Shown here: positions 1-9,045 of the stretch, one piece after another
Numbering within the stretch: the first letter of the stretch is position 1
Layout: every line of letters begins with the position of its first letter
Origin: Pseudomonas paracarnis
GTDB taxonomy: Bacteria > Pseudomonadota > Gammaproteobacteria > Pseudomonadales > Pseudomonadaceae
NCBI RefSeq assembly: GCF_904063055.1
Contig: NZ_CAJFCN010000007.1
Location: forward strand, 186,001-250,000
Direction of reading: 5' to 3'
DNA: 64,000 nucleotides
Notes under the pieces: model-generated
The model's input: the letters and a program-made list of their open reading frames with translations, nothing else
What the model was told of the DNA's origin: nothing
Database searches by the model: none
Made by a program: the position numbers and the translations under genes

Positions 1-106
1 TCAGAGAGGATCGGAAAAAGCGGCGCATCATACCAGCAGCCGAGGCTGTGTGGCGCATGGGCTTGAGGCATACTGCGCCGACGTTCAACAGCCGGTCATC
101 GACAGC

Positions 107-553
107 ATGAAAAAAGCCAACCCGTGGAGTCTAGCTCTGATCGCCAGTATCGGCCTGTGGCTGGGCGCAGCACCGGCGTGGGGCGCGACTGCACCGGCCT
201 TGAGCGAGGTGCGGGTGTTCAAGGTGGAATCGGCCGACTGCAGCGAAGCGATCCCGGAGCGGGTCAACACCACCCAGATGTGCGAGCACCGCGGGCCCAC
301 CCAGGTCTCGGTGATGGAAGTCGGCCTGGGCAACAGCCCCATGGGCCGCTTTAACGGCGCAGAGTTGAATGGGCAACGCACAGCGGTGTGCCAGGTCGGC
401 AACATCAGTGAGGCGTGCAACGGCGTGGGCACCTTGATGGGCTACATCTATGTGTTCGACCTGAACGTCCAGGCCCAGGGCTGGTTCGAATTCACCAATA
501 CCTCGATCAACCCACCGCAAAACACCCTGAAAGCCCAGCTCAATATCCGCTGA
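107..553 (+). CDS. Secreted DUF4879/YolA-like small protein
   Basis: This 148-residue protein begins with a Sec signal peptide: MKKAN, a hydrophobic core of about 15 residues, then a likely cleavage after AWGA around residue 26. I chose the ATG at 107 because the longer frame from 50 would put 19 non-hydrophobic residues in front of the signal. The mature part is rich in Gly, Asn and Thr and has four cysteines (DCSEA, MCEHR, VCQVG, EACNG), which suggests two periplasmic or extracellular disulfides. The pattern (VRVFKVES, VSVMEVGLG, FNGAELNG, WFEFTNTSINPP) resembles DUF4879, the family of Bacillus YolA, a secreted protein of unknown function; that match is from memory. No clear Shine-Dalgarno is seen. 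It stands alone before the aldehyde oxidase operon and no function can be assigned. Confidence 0.6.
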   Translation: MKKANPWSLALIASIGLWLGAAPAWGATAPALSEVRVFKVESADCSEAIPERVNTTQMCEHRGPTQVSVMEVGLGNSPMGRFNGAELNGQRTAVCQVGNISEACNGVGTLMGYIYVFDLNVQAQGWFEFTNTSINPPQNTLKAQLNIR

Positions 554-649
554 TCAATCATCTTGAACGCTCAAAACACCCGGAAGTCGTACCCCTAAGA
601 CGGCGATTTTCCTGAACGCCGCGGATGTACACCAACCCGTGAGGTGTTT

Positions 650-1174
650 ATGAGCGCGACCCCCCATGGCGCGGCGGCCCAGCCGTTCGTTGCCCACCCG
701 ATACGCCTGACACTCAACGGCCAGGCTCGCCAACTGAACGTGTTGCCCTGGACCACCTTGCTGGACTTGCTGCGTGAGCAGTTGGACCTGGTGGGCAGCA
801 AAAAAGGCTGCGACCACGGCCAGTGCGGCGCCTGCACCGTGTTGCGTGACGGTAAACGCGTGAATGCCTGCCTGACCCTGGCCGTGATGTGCGACGGCGC
901 CGAATTGACCACCATCGAAGGCCTGGCTGACGGCGACCAACTGCACCCCATGCAACAGGCCTTTATCCAGCACGACGCGTTCCAGTGCGGCTATTGCACC
1001 CCCGGCCAGATCTGTTCTGCCGTGGGCCTGGCCAATGAAGGCCGCGCCCACGACCGTGCGCAGATACAGGAATTGATGAGCGGCAACCTGTGCCGCTGCG
1101 GCGCCTACAACAACATCCGCGATGCCATCGAAGACGCGCTGCCGGCATGCCGTCGCCAGGGAGGTGAATCATGA
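650..1174 (+). CDS. paoA: Aldehyde oxidoreductase [2Fe-2S] subunit PaoA
   Basis: Small iron-sulfur subunit of a xanthine-oxidase-family molybdoenzyme, about 174 residues. Two clusters are visible: the plant-ferredoxin type (GCDHGQCGACTV, with a further Cys in VNACLTLA) and the C-terminal helical one (CGYCTPGQICSA and CRCGAY). It passes electrons from the molybdenum centre to the FAD subunit encoded next. The ATG at 650 is favoured over the GTG at 644 because GAGG at 641 sits at good spacing. Unlike E. coli PaoA there is no obvious long Tat signal, so export is uncertain. The stop overlaps paoB by four bases, making the three subunits one translationally coupled operon. The family oxidises aromatic and aliphatic aldehydes; the substrate here is not known. 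Confidence 0.9.
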   Translation: MSATPHGAAAQPFVAHPIRLTLNGQARQLNVLPWTTLLDLLREQLDLVGSKKGCDHGQCGACTVLRDGKRVNACLTLAVMCDGAELTTIEGLADGDQLHPMQQAFIQHDAFQCGYCTPGQICSAVGLANEGRAHDRAQIQELMSGNLCRCGAYNNIRDAIEDALPACRRQGGES

Positions 1175-2160
1175 ACCCCTTCCACTACAGCAGGCCGACC
1201 GATGTGCAGCAGGCCGTTCAGATGAGCAGCGCCGCCTCGCGCTTTATCGCCGGTGGCACCAACCTGCTGGATCTGATGAAGGAAAACATCAGCCATCCCG
1301 AGCATCTGATCGACATCACCGGCTTGCCGCTGCATGACATTCAAGAGACCGCCGAGGGCGGCCTGCGCATTGGTGCGTTGGTTAGCAACGCCGACCTAGC
1401 CTGGCACCCGCTCATTGAGCAGCGTTACCCGTTGCTGTCCCAGGCCATCCTCGCCGGGGCGTCGCCGCAGTTACGTAACATGGCCAGTACCGGCGGCAAC
1501 CTGTTACAGCGCACCCGTTGCTATTACTTTTACGACGCCGCGGTGCCGTGCAACAAGCGCCAGCCCGGCAGCGGCTGCCCGGCGCGCAACGGTTTGAACC
1601 GTATCCATGCGATCCTCGGCGCCAGTGAACAGTGCGTGGCCACCCATCCTTCGGACATGTGCGTGGCCCTGGCGGCGCTTGCGGCGCGGGTGCATGTAGA
1701 AGGACGCGGCGGCGCGCGGGTGATCGAGTTCGCCGACTTCCATCGCTTGCCAGGCGATGCGCCGCAACGTGACAACCAGTTGGCCGACGATGAGCTGATC
1801 ACCGCGATTGAACTGCCCGCCGATCACTTGGCCCGCCACAGCCACTACCTGAAGATCCGCGACCGTGCCTCCTATGCCTTCGCCCTGGTTTCGGTGGCCG
1901 CCGCCTTGGAGCTGGACGGTGATGAAATCATCGACGCCCGCCTGGCCCTCGGCGGTGTGGCGCATAAACCCTGGCGTGACCGCGCAGTGGAAGCCTTGCT
2001 GATCGGCCGCACGGTCAGCCGCGAAACCTTCAGCGCCGCCGCCGACGCCCTGCTGCAAGACGCCGAACCGTTGGAACACAACGGCTTCAAGGTCAAGCTG
2101 GCGCGACGCGCAATCATTCGTGCCCTGAGCGACGCCGCCGTCGCAGGAGAACAGCCATGA
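1171..2160 (+). CDS. paoB: Aldehyde oxidoreductase FAD-binding subunit PaoB
   Basis: FAD-binding subunit of 329 residues. The N-terminal FAD_binding_5 domain has the loop FIAGGTNLLDLMKEN and, near residue 105, the MASTGGNLLQRTRC segment. Cysteines follow in RTRCYYF, VPCNKRQPGSGCP and EQCVATHPSDMC; PaoB-type subunits carry an extra [4Fe-4S] cluster in this loop, and the cysteine-rich stretch is consistent with that. The C-terminal CO-dehydrogenase flavoprotein domain (LKIRDRASYAFALVSVAAAL) is intact. The gene starts at ATGA overlapping paoA and ends at ATGA overlapping paoC. The length is normal for the YagS/PaoB family. Confidence 0.92.
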   Translation: MNPFHYSRPTDVQQAVQMSSAASRFIAGGTNLLDLMKENISHPEHLIDITGLPLHDIQETAEGGLRIGALVSNADLAWHPLIEQRYPLLSQAILAGASPQLRNMASTGGNLLQRTRCYYFYDAAVPCNKRQPGSGCPARNGLNRIHAILGASEQCVATHPSDMCVALAALAARVHVEGRGGARVIEFADFHRLPGDAPQRDNQLADDELITAIELPADHLARHSHYLKIRDRASYAFALVSVAAALELDGDEIIDARLALGGVAHKPWRDRAVEALLIGRTVSRETFSAAADALLQDAEPLEHNGFKVKLARRAIIRALSDAAVAGEQP

Positions 2161-4340
2161 GCGCCATCGGTAAACCCCTGGACCGTGTCGACGGTCTGCT
2201 CAAGGTCACCGGCCAAGCACGCTACGCCGGTGAATTTCCCGAGGACGGCCTGCTGCATGGCAGCGTGGTGTCGAGCACGATCGCCAAAGGCCGAGTGCTG
2301 CGCATCGATGCGTCCAAGGCGTTGGCGTTGCCGGGTGTGGTGGACGTGATCCATCACCTCAATCGGCCGAAGATCGCCAGCTATGATGAGGCGTTCGCCG
2401 ATGCCGATGCGGCCGATGGCTCGCCTTTTCGCCCGCTGTATAACGACCGCGTACTCTACAGTGGCCAGCCCCTGGCCTTGGTGATTGCCGATAACCTCGA
2501 ACTGGCGCGGCACGCTGGCTCGCTGGTGCAGATCGACTACGCGCCTGAAGCCTTCGAAACCGACCTGCTCACCCAGCAAGCGGCGGCGCACCCGTCGCCC
2601 CAGACCCCACCCAAACCGCGAGGCAACTTCGAGGCTGAATGGGCCGGTGCCGCAATCAGTCTGGACTTGCACTACAGCACGCCCATCGAGCACCACAACC
2701 CGATGGAGCCCCACGCCAGCACCGTGCTGTATCAGCCCGACGGCACCCTGCATATTCACGACAAGACCCAGGGCCCGCAGAACTGCCAGGCCTATGTGCA
2801 AAAAGTCTTCGGCCTGGATAAGAACCAGGTGCGCATCTTCGCTGCCTTTGTCGGGGGCGCCTTCGGTTCGGGCTTGCGCCCGCAATACCAATTGCCGCTC
2901 GCGGTGATGGCGGCCATGGCGCTCAAACGCTCGGTGCGCGTCACCCTGACGCGCCAGCAGATGTTTACCTTCGGCTATCGCCCGCGCACCTTGCAGCGTT
3001 TGCAGATGGGCGCCGCCGCCAATGGTCGCTTGCTGGCGCTGGGGCATACCGCGATTGGCCAGACCTCGCGCTTTGAGGATTTCAGCGAGCACGTGGTGGA
3101 GTGGAGCGGCATGCTCTATCACTGCGACAACGTGCAATTGACCTACAAGCTGGTGCCGCTGGACGTCTTTACTCCGCTGGATATGCGCGCGCCCGGTGCG
3201 GCACTGGGCGTGATCGGCCTGGAGTGTGCCATGGACGAACTGGCCTGCGCCCTGGCCATCGATCCGGTGCAATTGCGCCTGATCAACTACGCCGAACGCA
3301 ACCAGAACGAAGACAAACCCTGGTCGAGCAAGGCCCTGCGCGAGTGCTACAGCGAAGGCGCCGAACGTTTCGGCTGGAGCCAGCGCAACCCGGAACCGCG
3401 CAGCATGCGTGACGGCCGCCAACTAATCGGCTGGGGCATGGCCGGTGGGGTGTGGGAAGCCATGCAGATGAAAGCCAGCGCCAAGGCCCGCATCGATAGC
3501 AACGGCAAACTCACCGTGAGCAGTGCCACCACGGACATCGGCACGGGCACCTACACAGTTATGACCCAGATTGCCTCTCAAACCAGTGGCGTGGCGATGG
3601 CCGATATCAGCTTTCTGCTGGGGGATTCGTCATTGCCCACGGCGCCGTTGCAGGGCGGTTCGTTTACCGTGTCTTCCGTCGGCACCGCCGTGCAGCAAGC
3701 GTGCGAAGCGCTCAATGCCAAGTTGCTGGAGATCGCCCGGCAGACTTACCCGGTATTTAAGGATGCCGATTCCATTCGGTTTGAAGACGGCCAGCTACAG
3801 AGCGGTGACGTGAGTGTGTCGTTGGCGCAACTGGTCAAGGACAGCGGTGAAGAAGCCTTGCAGGTACAGGTCGACAGCGAGCCCGACAAGAAGCGCGAGA
3901 GCTATGCCAGCGCTACCCACTCGGCGGTGTTCGTCGAAGTGCGCGTCGATGAAGACCTGGGCACCATCAAGGTCAGCCGTGTGGTCAGCGCGGTAGCCGC
4001 CGGGCGCGTGGTCAACCCGAAGATGGCCCGCAGCCAGATCCTCGGCGGCGTGGTATGGGGCATTGGCATGGCGCTGCATGAAGAGACTCAGGTCGACCAC
4101 CAATTGGGACGCTACATGAACCACAGCCTGGCCGAATACCACATCCCGGTTAACGCCGATATCGGCGAGATTGACGTGCTGTTTGTCGAAGAACACGACG
4201 AGGTGGTCAATGCGCTGGGTTCCAAGGGCGTAGGGGAGATCGGTATCGTCGGCGTGGCGGCGGCGGTGGCGAATGCGATTCACCATGCCACCGGCAAGCG
4301 GGTGCGGGAGTTCCCTGTAACGCTGGATAAGGTGCTCTGA
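2157..4340 (+). CDS. paoC: Aldehyde oxidoreductase molybdenum subunit PaoC
   Basis: Catalytic molybdopterin-binding subunit, 727 residues, close to the usual length of about 730. It has the N-terminal aldehyde oxidase a/b hammerhead (VDGLLKVTGQARYAGEFPEDGL) and the long Mo-cofactor domain with FVGGAFGSGLRPQ and QGGSFTVSSVGTAV. The C-terminal GSKGVGEIGIVG contains the family's catalytic glutamate. The substrate is probably an aldehyde. The molybdenum cofactor of this group is the cytosine dinucleotide form and normally needs a XdhC/PaoD-like maturation protein; none follows here, since the next gene is convergent and unrelated, so maturation must be supplied in trans. The operon ends here; no strong terminator is seen in the 28 bases before the convergent gene. 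Confidence 0.93.
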   Translation: MSAIGKPLDRVDGLLKVTGQARYAGEFPEDGLLHGSVVSSTIAKGRVLRIDASKALALPGVVDVIHHLNRPKIASYDEAFADADAADGSPFRPLYNDRVLYSGQPLALVIADNLELARHAGSLVQIDYAPEAFETDLLTQQAAAHPSPQTPPKPRGNFEAEWAGAAISLDLHYSTPIEHHNPMEPHASTVLYQPDGTLHIHDKTQGPQNCQAYVQKVFGLDKNQVRIFAAFVGGAFGSGLRPQYQLPLAVMAAMALKRSVRVTLTRQQMFTFGYRPRTLQRLQMGAAANGRLLALGHTAIGQTSRFEDFSEHVVEWSGMLYHCDNVQLTYKLVPLDVFTPLDMRAPGAALGVIGLECAMDELACALAIDPVQLRLINYAERNQNEDKPWSSKALRECYSEGAERFGWSQRNPEPRSMRDGRQLIGWGMAGGVWEAMQMKASAKARIDSNGKLTVSSATTDIGTGTYTVMTQIASQTSGVAMADISFLLGDSSLPTAPLQGGSFTVSSVGTAVQQACEALNAKLLEIARQTYPVFKDADSIRFEDGQLQSGDVSVSLAQLVKDSGEEALQVQVDSEPDKKRESYASATHSAVFVEVRVDEDLGTIKVSRVVSAVAAGRVVNPKMARSQILGGVVWGIGMALHEETQVDHQLGRYMNHSLAEYHIPVNADIGEIDVLFVEEHDEVVNALGSKGVGEIGIVGVAAAVANAIHHATGKRVREFPVTLDKVL

Positions 4341-4368
4341 CACAGCCCCCTTAAGGGGTTGCACATTT

Positions 4369-7338
4369 TCAACGCTCTGCGAGGTCAATATAGATCTGCG
4401 TTTTGTCTCGGGATTGAACGACAGAGGTTGAGACATTCGCAGGCGCGTTGTCCACAGTAACCCCTGTTGCGCCTGTCAGTGTATCGAGGCCTTGAACATC
4501 TTTATACTTAAACACATGGTAGCTGCCGACCCGTGCAATCCATTTTGTTCGGGGGGCGGCAGCTTGATCTTGCTCGATCACGTTGGCCGCATAATAGTTC
4601 ATGTTTTTAATACGCCTGGCGATGGGCTCCACCGAGGGCACGTCAATTGCTTTAACTCGAATGCCATATTTTCGCATCGTCAGAAGAAGATTTTTATTGG
4701 TGTAGGGCTCATGGGCGACATGCGCGCGGTCAATTAACCTCAACCGTTCCCTCAATGCTTGAGAAAACTCACCCGTCTCGAAAAACCTATCAAGGTCTGG
4801 CTGCAAAGAGTGTTCAAAGCCCTCTGAATACAGCAGGCTCACATTATTGGCTTTGAATGTAGGCGCTTCATCCATAAGCACTCGCAACACCGCCGATTGC
4901 GTATGGTCTTCGCCAAAAATCATACCGGGTGATTTTTGGAGTACGGAATTGATGACTTCTTTGGGCGGTGTGTTGGATGGCAGGTCCGAATGAATGGGCA
5001 TCGTTTTCGGTTTTGCTTTTTTTAGGTAGTGATCTGCATCTTGCTTCAGCCGTTTATCTACTTTCCCGGACGCTTCTGATGAAGAGGCTTCCCCCTCGCG
5101 GGGATAGTCGTAAGCGCCGGGATCAAATGGCTGCGTTCGAGAGCTTCCTGATTGCCAAGGGAATTTTATCCCCCCAGGCCCATTGATCGGCGTCCACTCT
5201 CCCTGCGCAGTGGCCTGCACGGTCATCACAGGTTTTTTGGTCAATGGGTCAATGATCTGGGCATAACCATCACTGAGCTTAAACCGGCCGTCGATCTCAT
5301 GTACTTGGCTGTTTCCTGCGTCATCGGTTATTCGGATCATCCATCGGTCTTCGCCGTTGGGCCCCTTGATTTGATAGATGCCTTTGGCGTTTGGGGTAAC
5401 GCCTGAGATCAGTTGCTCACCCTCTGGTACCACATGGCTGCTGATGTCCTTCCATTGAGATGGACGTAGACGATTGACTGTCGATTCGCCGGCCCCTACA
5501 GGGGGGGCGGTATCTGGCGGGTAGTGGGGGGGCGAAGGTGCCTCGCCGGGTTTTACCGTAGGCGCCTTGAGTTCGTTAACGGCACCTTCCCCCGCTTTGC
5601 CAGCCTTTACGATACGCGGTATCGCCACAGTTGCGGCATTGAACACGCCGAATATGATTCGTTGGTTGCCAGTCGGTTTGCCATGTATTTTGTCATCGAT
5701 ACCAATACCCGTATTGGTGGCTCCGCTGGCCAGATAGAACGCATCCAATGCCAGTCCCACTTCAGGCATCGCGAAAGCCAGTGGAGTCAGGAACATCGCT
5801 ACTTTTGTAGCCTTTTCAAAACCAGAGAGAATATTTTTCTTGGTGACGTCGCTGTCACTGGTGATATCCACGGCAGCATCTGCATAAGATCGGTCTTTCT
5901 GACGCTTTGTGAGTTCGTCGAAGGGCGAATGGCTGGGTTCTGCCTTAATGTAGTTTTGTGGGTCCCAGTAACCGCTGAACGCCCGATGGTCATAGGACAA
6001 TAACCCTCCCGGGGTCTCGCGCTTTTCAGGCCAGGTACCGAGCCCGGTCAGCGTCTCTTCTGTGCCTGCTTGCGCATAGCCGTTAGGTTTATCTTTGAGG
6101 GGGAAGTGCGCGACCATCGCTTCGCGCTTCACGGGATCGGCCATCTGCTTGGCGAACCATGCCTTCATTTCAGCCTGGCTGTTGAAAGTGTGAATGGGGG
6201 AAGAGTTTCCGGGTATGTACAAAAGCGTCAGGGGTGGAAGCTTGTTGCCGTTGGCATCGTATCTGACCTTTTTGTCCGTGATGTACATAAGATCGGTAGA
6301 TTGAAAGTTTCCGACTTTCAGCATCCCCATTTCGATGTTGGGATCTTTTGGAGGTTTTTTTTGCAGGTCTTCAAGTTTGATGTCCGGCCAGGCGGTCTCT
6401 TCGCCTGACAAACCGAGGGCCCGCATGACCAAGTCGTGGGCGTCCTTAGTGAGGCTGTGCTCTTGATGCTGGGTTTTGGCGGCCTTGATCAGAGACGCTT
6501 TGGAGAGTAACGGATAGTTTTTCTCGTTCTGGTTCCAGAACTCATTCAGGAATTGATCGTAAGGCTTTTTATAGTCCGCCTTCCAAATCATTTTCCTGAA
6601 CTCATCGGGAGTGAGCGCACTCTGGTTTCCTGCGTTGTAAACCAGTGCAGGTTCTTCGGCGGACTCTCGGTAAATGCCTTGAAAGGTATGGGTAGTGTCA
6701 GCCTTTTCAGTGTAGGGGTTGAACCGGCTGAAGCTCAAGATGCCAGGTGTATGCGTTTTTAATTCAGGCTTAACGATGACCTCAGGGCCGCCTGGGTAGA
6801 AAGCGACTGGGTAACCATTACCCTTTGGTACGTCCTGATCGTTGGTAATGAGTGCCTCGGTCAATGAGATGCGCTTGATGATTTTCGCGGGATAAGGTCT
6901 TTCACCCTGGGTGTTGTAGTCGTACGTCACTATGTAGGTGTTATCGGGATCTATATCCCACTTTTCTTTTTCGGCAGGGGTCTTGGCTTTGGCCGCCATC
7001 TCGGCAAATTTGTTCTTCAGGTAAATCGAGGCTTCTTGTTGAACGCTTTTGAAGTCGTCACTTATCTTTTGTGTGACTGGGTCGACGCTGGTGTTTGGGC
7101 CAAGGTCGACGGTCGCGGGGGCTTTCTGCCCCACCCCGACGCTTTTGCCCGGATCAGGGTTAACAGTGATTTGAGTATATCCATTGCCTGAGTCTGGGTC
7201 TGGCACGGTCTCCTTCACTAGTTCCTGTTTTTGAGGTGGACTGGAATCGATTGAGCGTTTCTGGCGCTGACCAACATTTGCCGAAGCAGGCTCGGGCAGT
7301 GCGGGGTAGGTGTTAGGGCGAGGGGAGCCGACTAGCAT
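4369..7338 (-). CDS. Large toxin-like protein with C-terminal ChaN/TIKI/PMT-C2-like domain
   Basis: A 989-residue protein with no signal peptide. Residues 1-110 are polar and low complexity (proline-, serine- and aspartate-rich). Residues about 110-500 are a mixed domain I do not recognise. A hydrophobic helical stretch at about 505-545 (VAMFLTPLAFAMPEVGLAL) could insert into membranes. A proline-rich linker near 580-610 and a repeat-like DRWMIRITD region follow. Residues about 795-980 (MIFGEDHTQSAVLRVL, LLYSEGFEHSLQPDLDRFF, YGIRVKAIDVPSVEPI, TKWIARVGSYHVFKYK) strongly resemble the domain of Pseudomonas proteins annotated membrane-targeted effector-domain toxins, related to Pasteurella toxin C2 and ChaN/TIKI folds. 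The start is supported by GAGG about 6 bases upstream. Base composition is visibly more AT-rich than both neighbours, suggesting transfer. No secretion or immunity gene is adjacent. Role inferred: secreted or injected effector. Confidence 0.75.
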   Translation of the reverse strand: MLVGSPRPNTYPALPEPASANVGQRQKRSIDSSPPQKQELVKETVPDPDSGNGYTQITVNPDPGKSVGVGQKAPATVDLGPNTSVDPVTQKISDDFKSVQQEASIYLKNKFAEMAAKAKTPAEKEKWDIDPDNTYIVTYDYNTQGERPYPAKIIKRISLTEALITNDQDVPKGNGYPVAFYPGGPEVIVKPELKTHTPGILSFSRFNPYTEKADTTHTFQGIYRESAEEPALVYNAGNQSALTPDEFRKMIWKADYKKPYDQFLNEFWNQNEKNYPLLSKASLIKAAKTQHQEHSLTKDAHDLVMRALGLSGEETAWPDIKLEDLQKKPPKDPNIEMGMLKVGNFQSTDLMYITDKKVRYDANGNKLPPLTLLYIPGNSSPIHTFNSQAEMKAWFAKQMADPVKREAMVAHFPLKDKPNGYAQAGTEETLTGLGTWPEKRETPGGLLSYDHRAFSGYWDPQNYIKAEPSHSPFDELTKRQKDRSYADAAVDITSDSDVTKKNILSGFEKATKVAMFLTPLAFAMPEVGLALDAFYLASGATNTGIGIDDKIHGKPTGNQRIIFGVFNAATVAIPRIVKAGKAGEGAVNELKAPTVKPGEAPSPPHYPPDTAPPVGAGESTVNRLRPSQWKDISSHVVPEGEQLISGVTPNAKGIYQIKGPNGEDRWMIRITDDAGNSQVHEIDGRFKLSDGYAQIIDPLTKKPVMTVQATAQGEWTPINGPGGIKFPWQSGSSRTQPFDPGAYDYPREGEASSSEASGKVDKRLKQDADHYLKKAKPKTMPIHSDLPSNTPPKEVINSVLQKSPGMIFGEDHTQSAVLRVLMDEAPTFKANNVSLLYSEGFEHSLQPDLDRFFETGEFSQALRERLRLIDRAHVAHEPYTNKNLLLTMRKYGIRVKAIDVPSVEPIARRIKNMNYYAANVIEQDQAAAPRTKWIARVGSYHVFKYKDVQGLDTLTGATGVTVDNAPANVSTSVVQSRDKTQIYIDLAER

Positions 7339-7490
7339 GAAAAACCTCAGGTTTTATGACTGAACTAGGTAGCCCCTGAGTGGTGATGCTGTAGGTAAAG
7401 TTCCATTGGCTGTGTAGCTCTTTGCAACCTTTGGGATCGGCTTGGTTCCTACTTATCCTCCCCGGTAAACGTGCAATGGTCAAAACGTTC

Positions 7491-8729
7491 TCAAGTACTC
7501 TTTTCTTCGACCGGTACGTGCATACGATCACGGTTGGCCAGCGTCGGGAACAGCTTGATCCACACCCCGGTCACCACCAAAGTGCCAACCCCGCCCATCA
7601 CCACCGCAGGCACGGTGCCAAACCAATGGGCGGTAATCCCGGATTCGAATTCGCCCAATTGATTGGACGCACCGATAAACAGGCCATTGACCGCACTCAC
7701 CCGCCCGCGCATTTCATCTGGCGTTTCCAACTGCACGAACGACGCACGGATCACCATGCTGATCATGTCTGCCGCGCCCAGTACCACCAGCACCGCCAGT
7801 GAAAACCAGAACGAAGTCGACAGGCCGAAGGCAATGGTTGCCACCCCGAACACGCCGACGGCGGTGAACATTACGCGGCCCACCTGGCGGTCTACCGAGA
7901 ACCGCGCCAGCCACAATGACATCAGCAATGCCCCCACGGCCGGGGCCGACCGCAGCAGGCCCAGGCCCCAAGCGCCGGTCAGCAGGATGTCCTTGGCGAA
8001 CACCGGCAACAGCGCGGTGGCGCCGCCCAGCAGCACGGCAAACAGGTCCAGGGAGATGGCGCCGAGAATGTCCGGGCGGCTGCGGATAAAGCGAATACCG
8101 GCCAGCAGCGAGTCCATCGTGGCCTTGGCTTTGTTCAGCGGGGTCTGGCGGGCGGGCAGGTTCAGGGTCAGCACGCAGGCGATCAGGTACAGCGCCACGG
8201 TGGGGCCGTACACCCACACGCTGCCAAACGCGTAAAGCAAACCGCCCACGGCCGGTGCGACGATGGTCGCCAGTTGCTGGGCCGATTGCGAGGCGGCCAC
8301 AGCGCGGGGGAACAGCGCGCTGGGCACGATGCTCGGCAACAGCGCCTGGGTGGTAGGCATTTCAAACGAACGTGCGGCGCCCAGCAGGAAGGCGAGGATA
8401 AAGATCATCTCGCGGGTCACGTTGCCGGTCAGGCCGCCGATGGCCAGGGACAAGGCAATGAGTGCCTGTAACGTCTGGCAGATAGCGGCGACCCGGCGCC
8501 GTTCATAGCGGTCAGCCACGTGACCGGTGTGCAGCATGAACAGTACGCGCGGTATGAATTCCACCAGGCCGACCAGGCCCAGGTCCAGGACGTTGCCGGT
8601 CAGTTGGTAGAGGTTCCAGCCAATTGCCACAGTGAGCATCTGGAAGCCGCTGGCCGTGAAGATCCGCGCCAGCCAGAACGCGATGAAAGGGCGGTGGTGA
8701 CGTAACAGCAACGCAGGTTCACTGGGCAT
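7491..8729 (-). CDS. MFS exporter (EntS/DHA3-like)
   Basis: A 412-residue inner-membrane transporter with about twelve hydrophobic segments. The family loop GHVADRYERRRV between helices 2 and 3 is the MFS motif A variant, and RFIRSRPDILGAISLDLFAVLLGG and DEMRGRVSAVNGLFIGASNQLGEFESG are typical of the DHA3/MFS_3 group that includes the enterobactin exporter EntS and macrolide exporters. The substrate is unknown. No clear Shine-Dalgarno precedes the ATG. It is divergent from cioA, sharing a 316-base intergenic region that holds the Anr/FNR box, so co-regulation by oxygen is possible but not shown. Confidence 0.88.
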   Translation of the reverse strand: MPSEPALLLRHHRPFIAFWLARIFTASGFQMLTVAIGWNLYQLTGNVLDLGLVGLVEFIPRVLFMLHTGHVADRYERRRVAAICQTLQALIALSLAIGGLTGNVTREMIFILAFLLGAARSFEMPTTQALLPSIVPSALFPRAVAASQSAQQLATIVAPAVGGLLYAFGSVWVYGPTVALYLIACVLTLNLPARQTPLNKAKATMDSLLAGIRFIRSRPDILGAISLDLFAVLLGGATALLPVFAKDILLTGAWGLGLLRSAPAVGALLMSLWLARFSVDRQVGRVMFTAVGVFGVATIAFGLSTSFWFSLAVLVVLGAADMISMVIRASFVQLETPDEMRGRVSAVNGLFIGASNQLGEFESGITAHWFGTVPAVVMGGVGTLVVTGVWIKLFPTLANRDRMHVPVEEKST

Positions 8730-8874
8730 CGGGAATCAGGTCGGCAACGGGAGAATGGCGAGATTAGCATCAAGCTGTAACAAATAGTTGCAAGAACTGA
8801 GCTGAGGCAAGCTGTCACGCGGCAAAAGACCACACAGTCCTACGGCAAAAATGGGACTACTCTTTCAACGATGC

Positions 8875-8888
8875 TTGATCCAGATCAA
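8875..8888. promoter_or_regulatory. Anr/FNR box upstream of cioAB
   Basis: TTGAT-CCAG-ATCAA is a perfect match to the Anr/FNR consensus TTGAT-N4-ATCAA. It lies about 157 bases upstream of the cioA start and about 145 bases upstream of the divergent MFS start. In Pseudomonas, Anr is known to repress the cyanide-insensitive oxidase at low oxygen, which fits this site. The rest of the 8730-9045 gap shows nothing else I can name. Confidence 0.8.
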
Positions 8889-9045
8889 AACCTGCCCCGG
8901 GATTGTTCTGGTGGCCGAAAGGCCAGATTCCCCACGCGATGGGTAATAAAAGAAACGAATTGAAATTCGCCACACTCCATATCCGTGGGGGCAGTGGGTG
9001 CAGGCTCCCAGCCAGCAGCCGGTATTACCTGACAGAGGAAGACTT

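Noticed and set aside
1872..3422. 516-residue minus-strand frame over paoB/paoC
   Set aside because: Shadow of molybdoenzyme subunits with conserved cofactor motifs.
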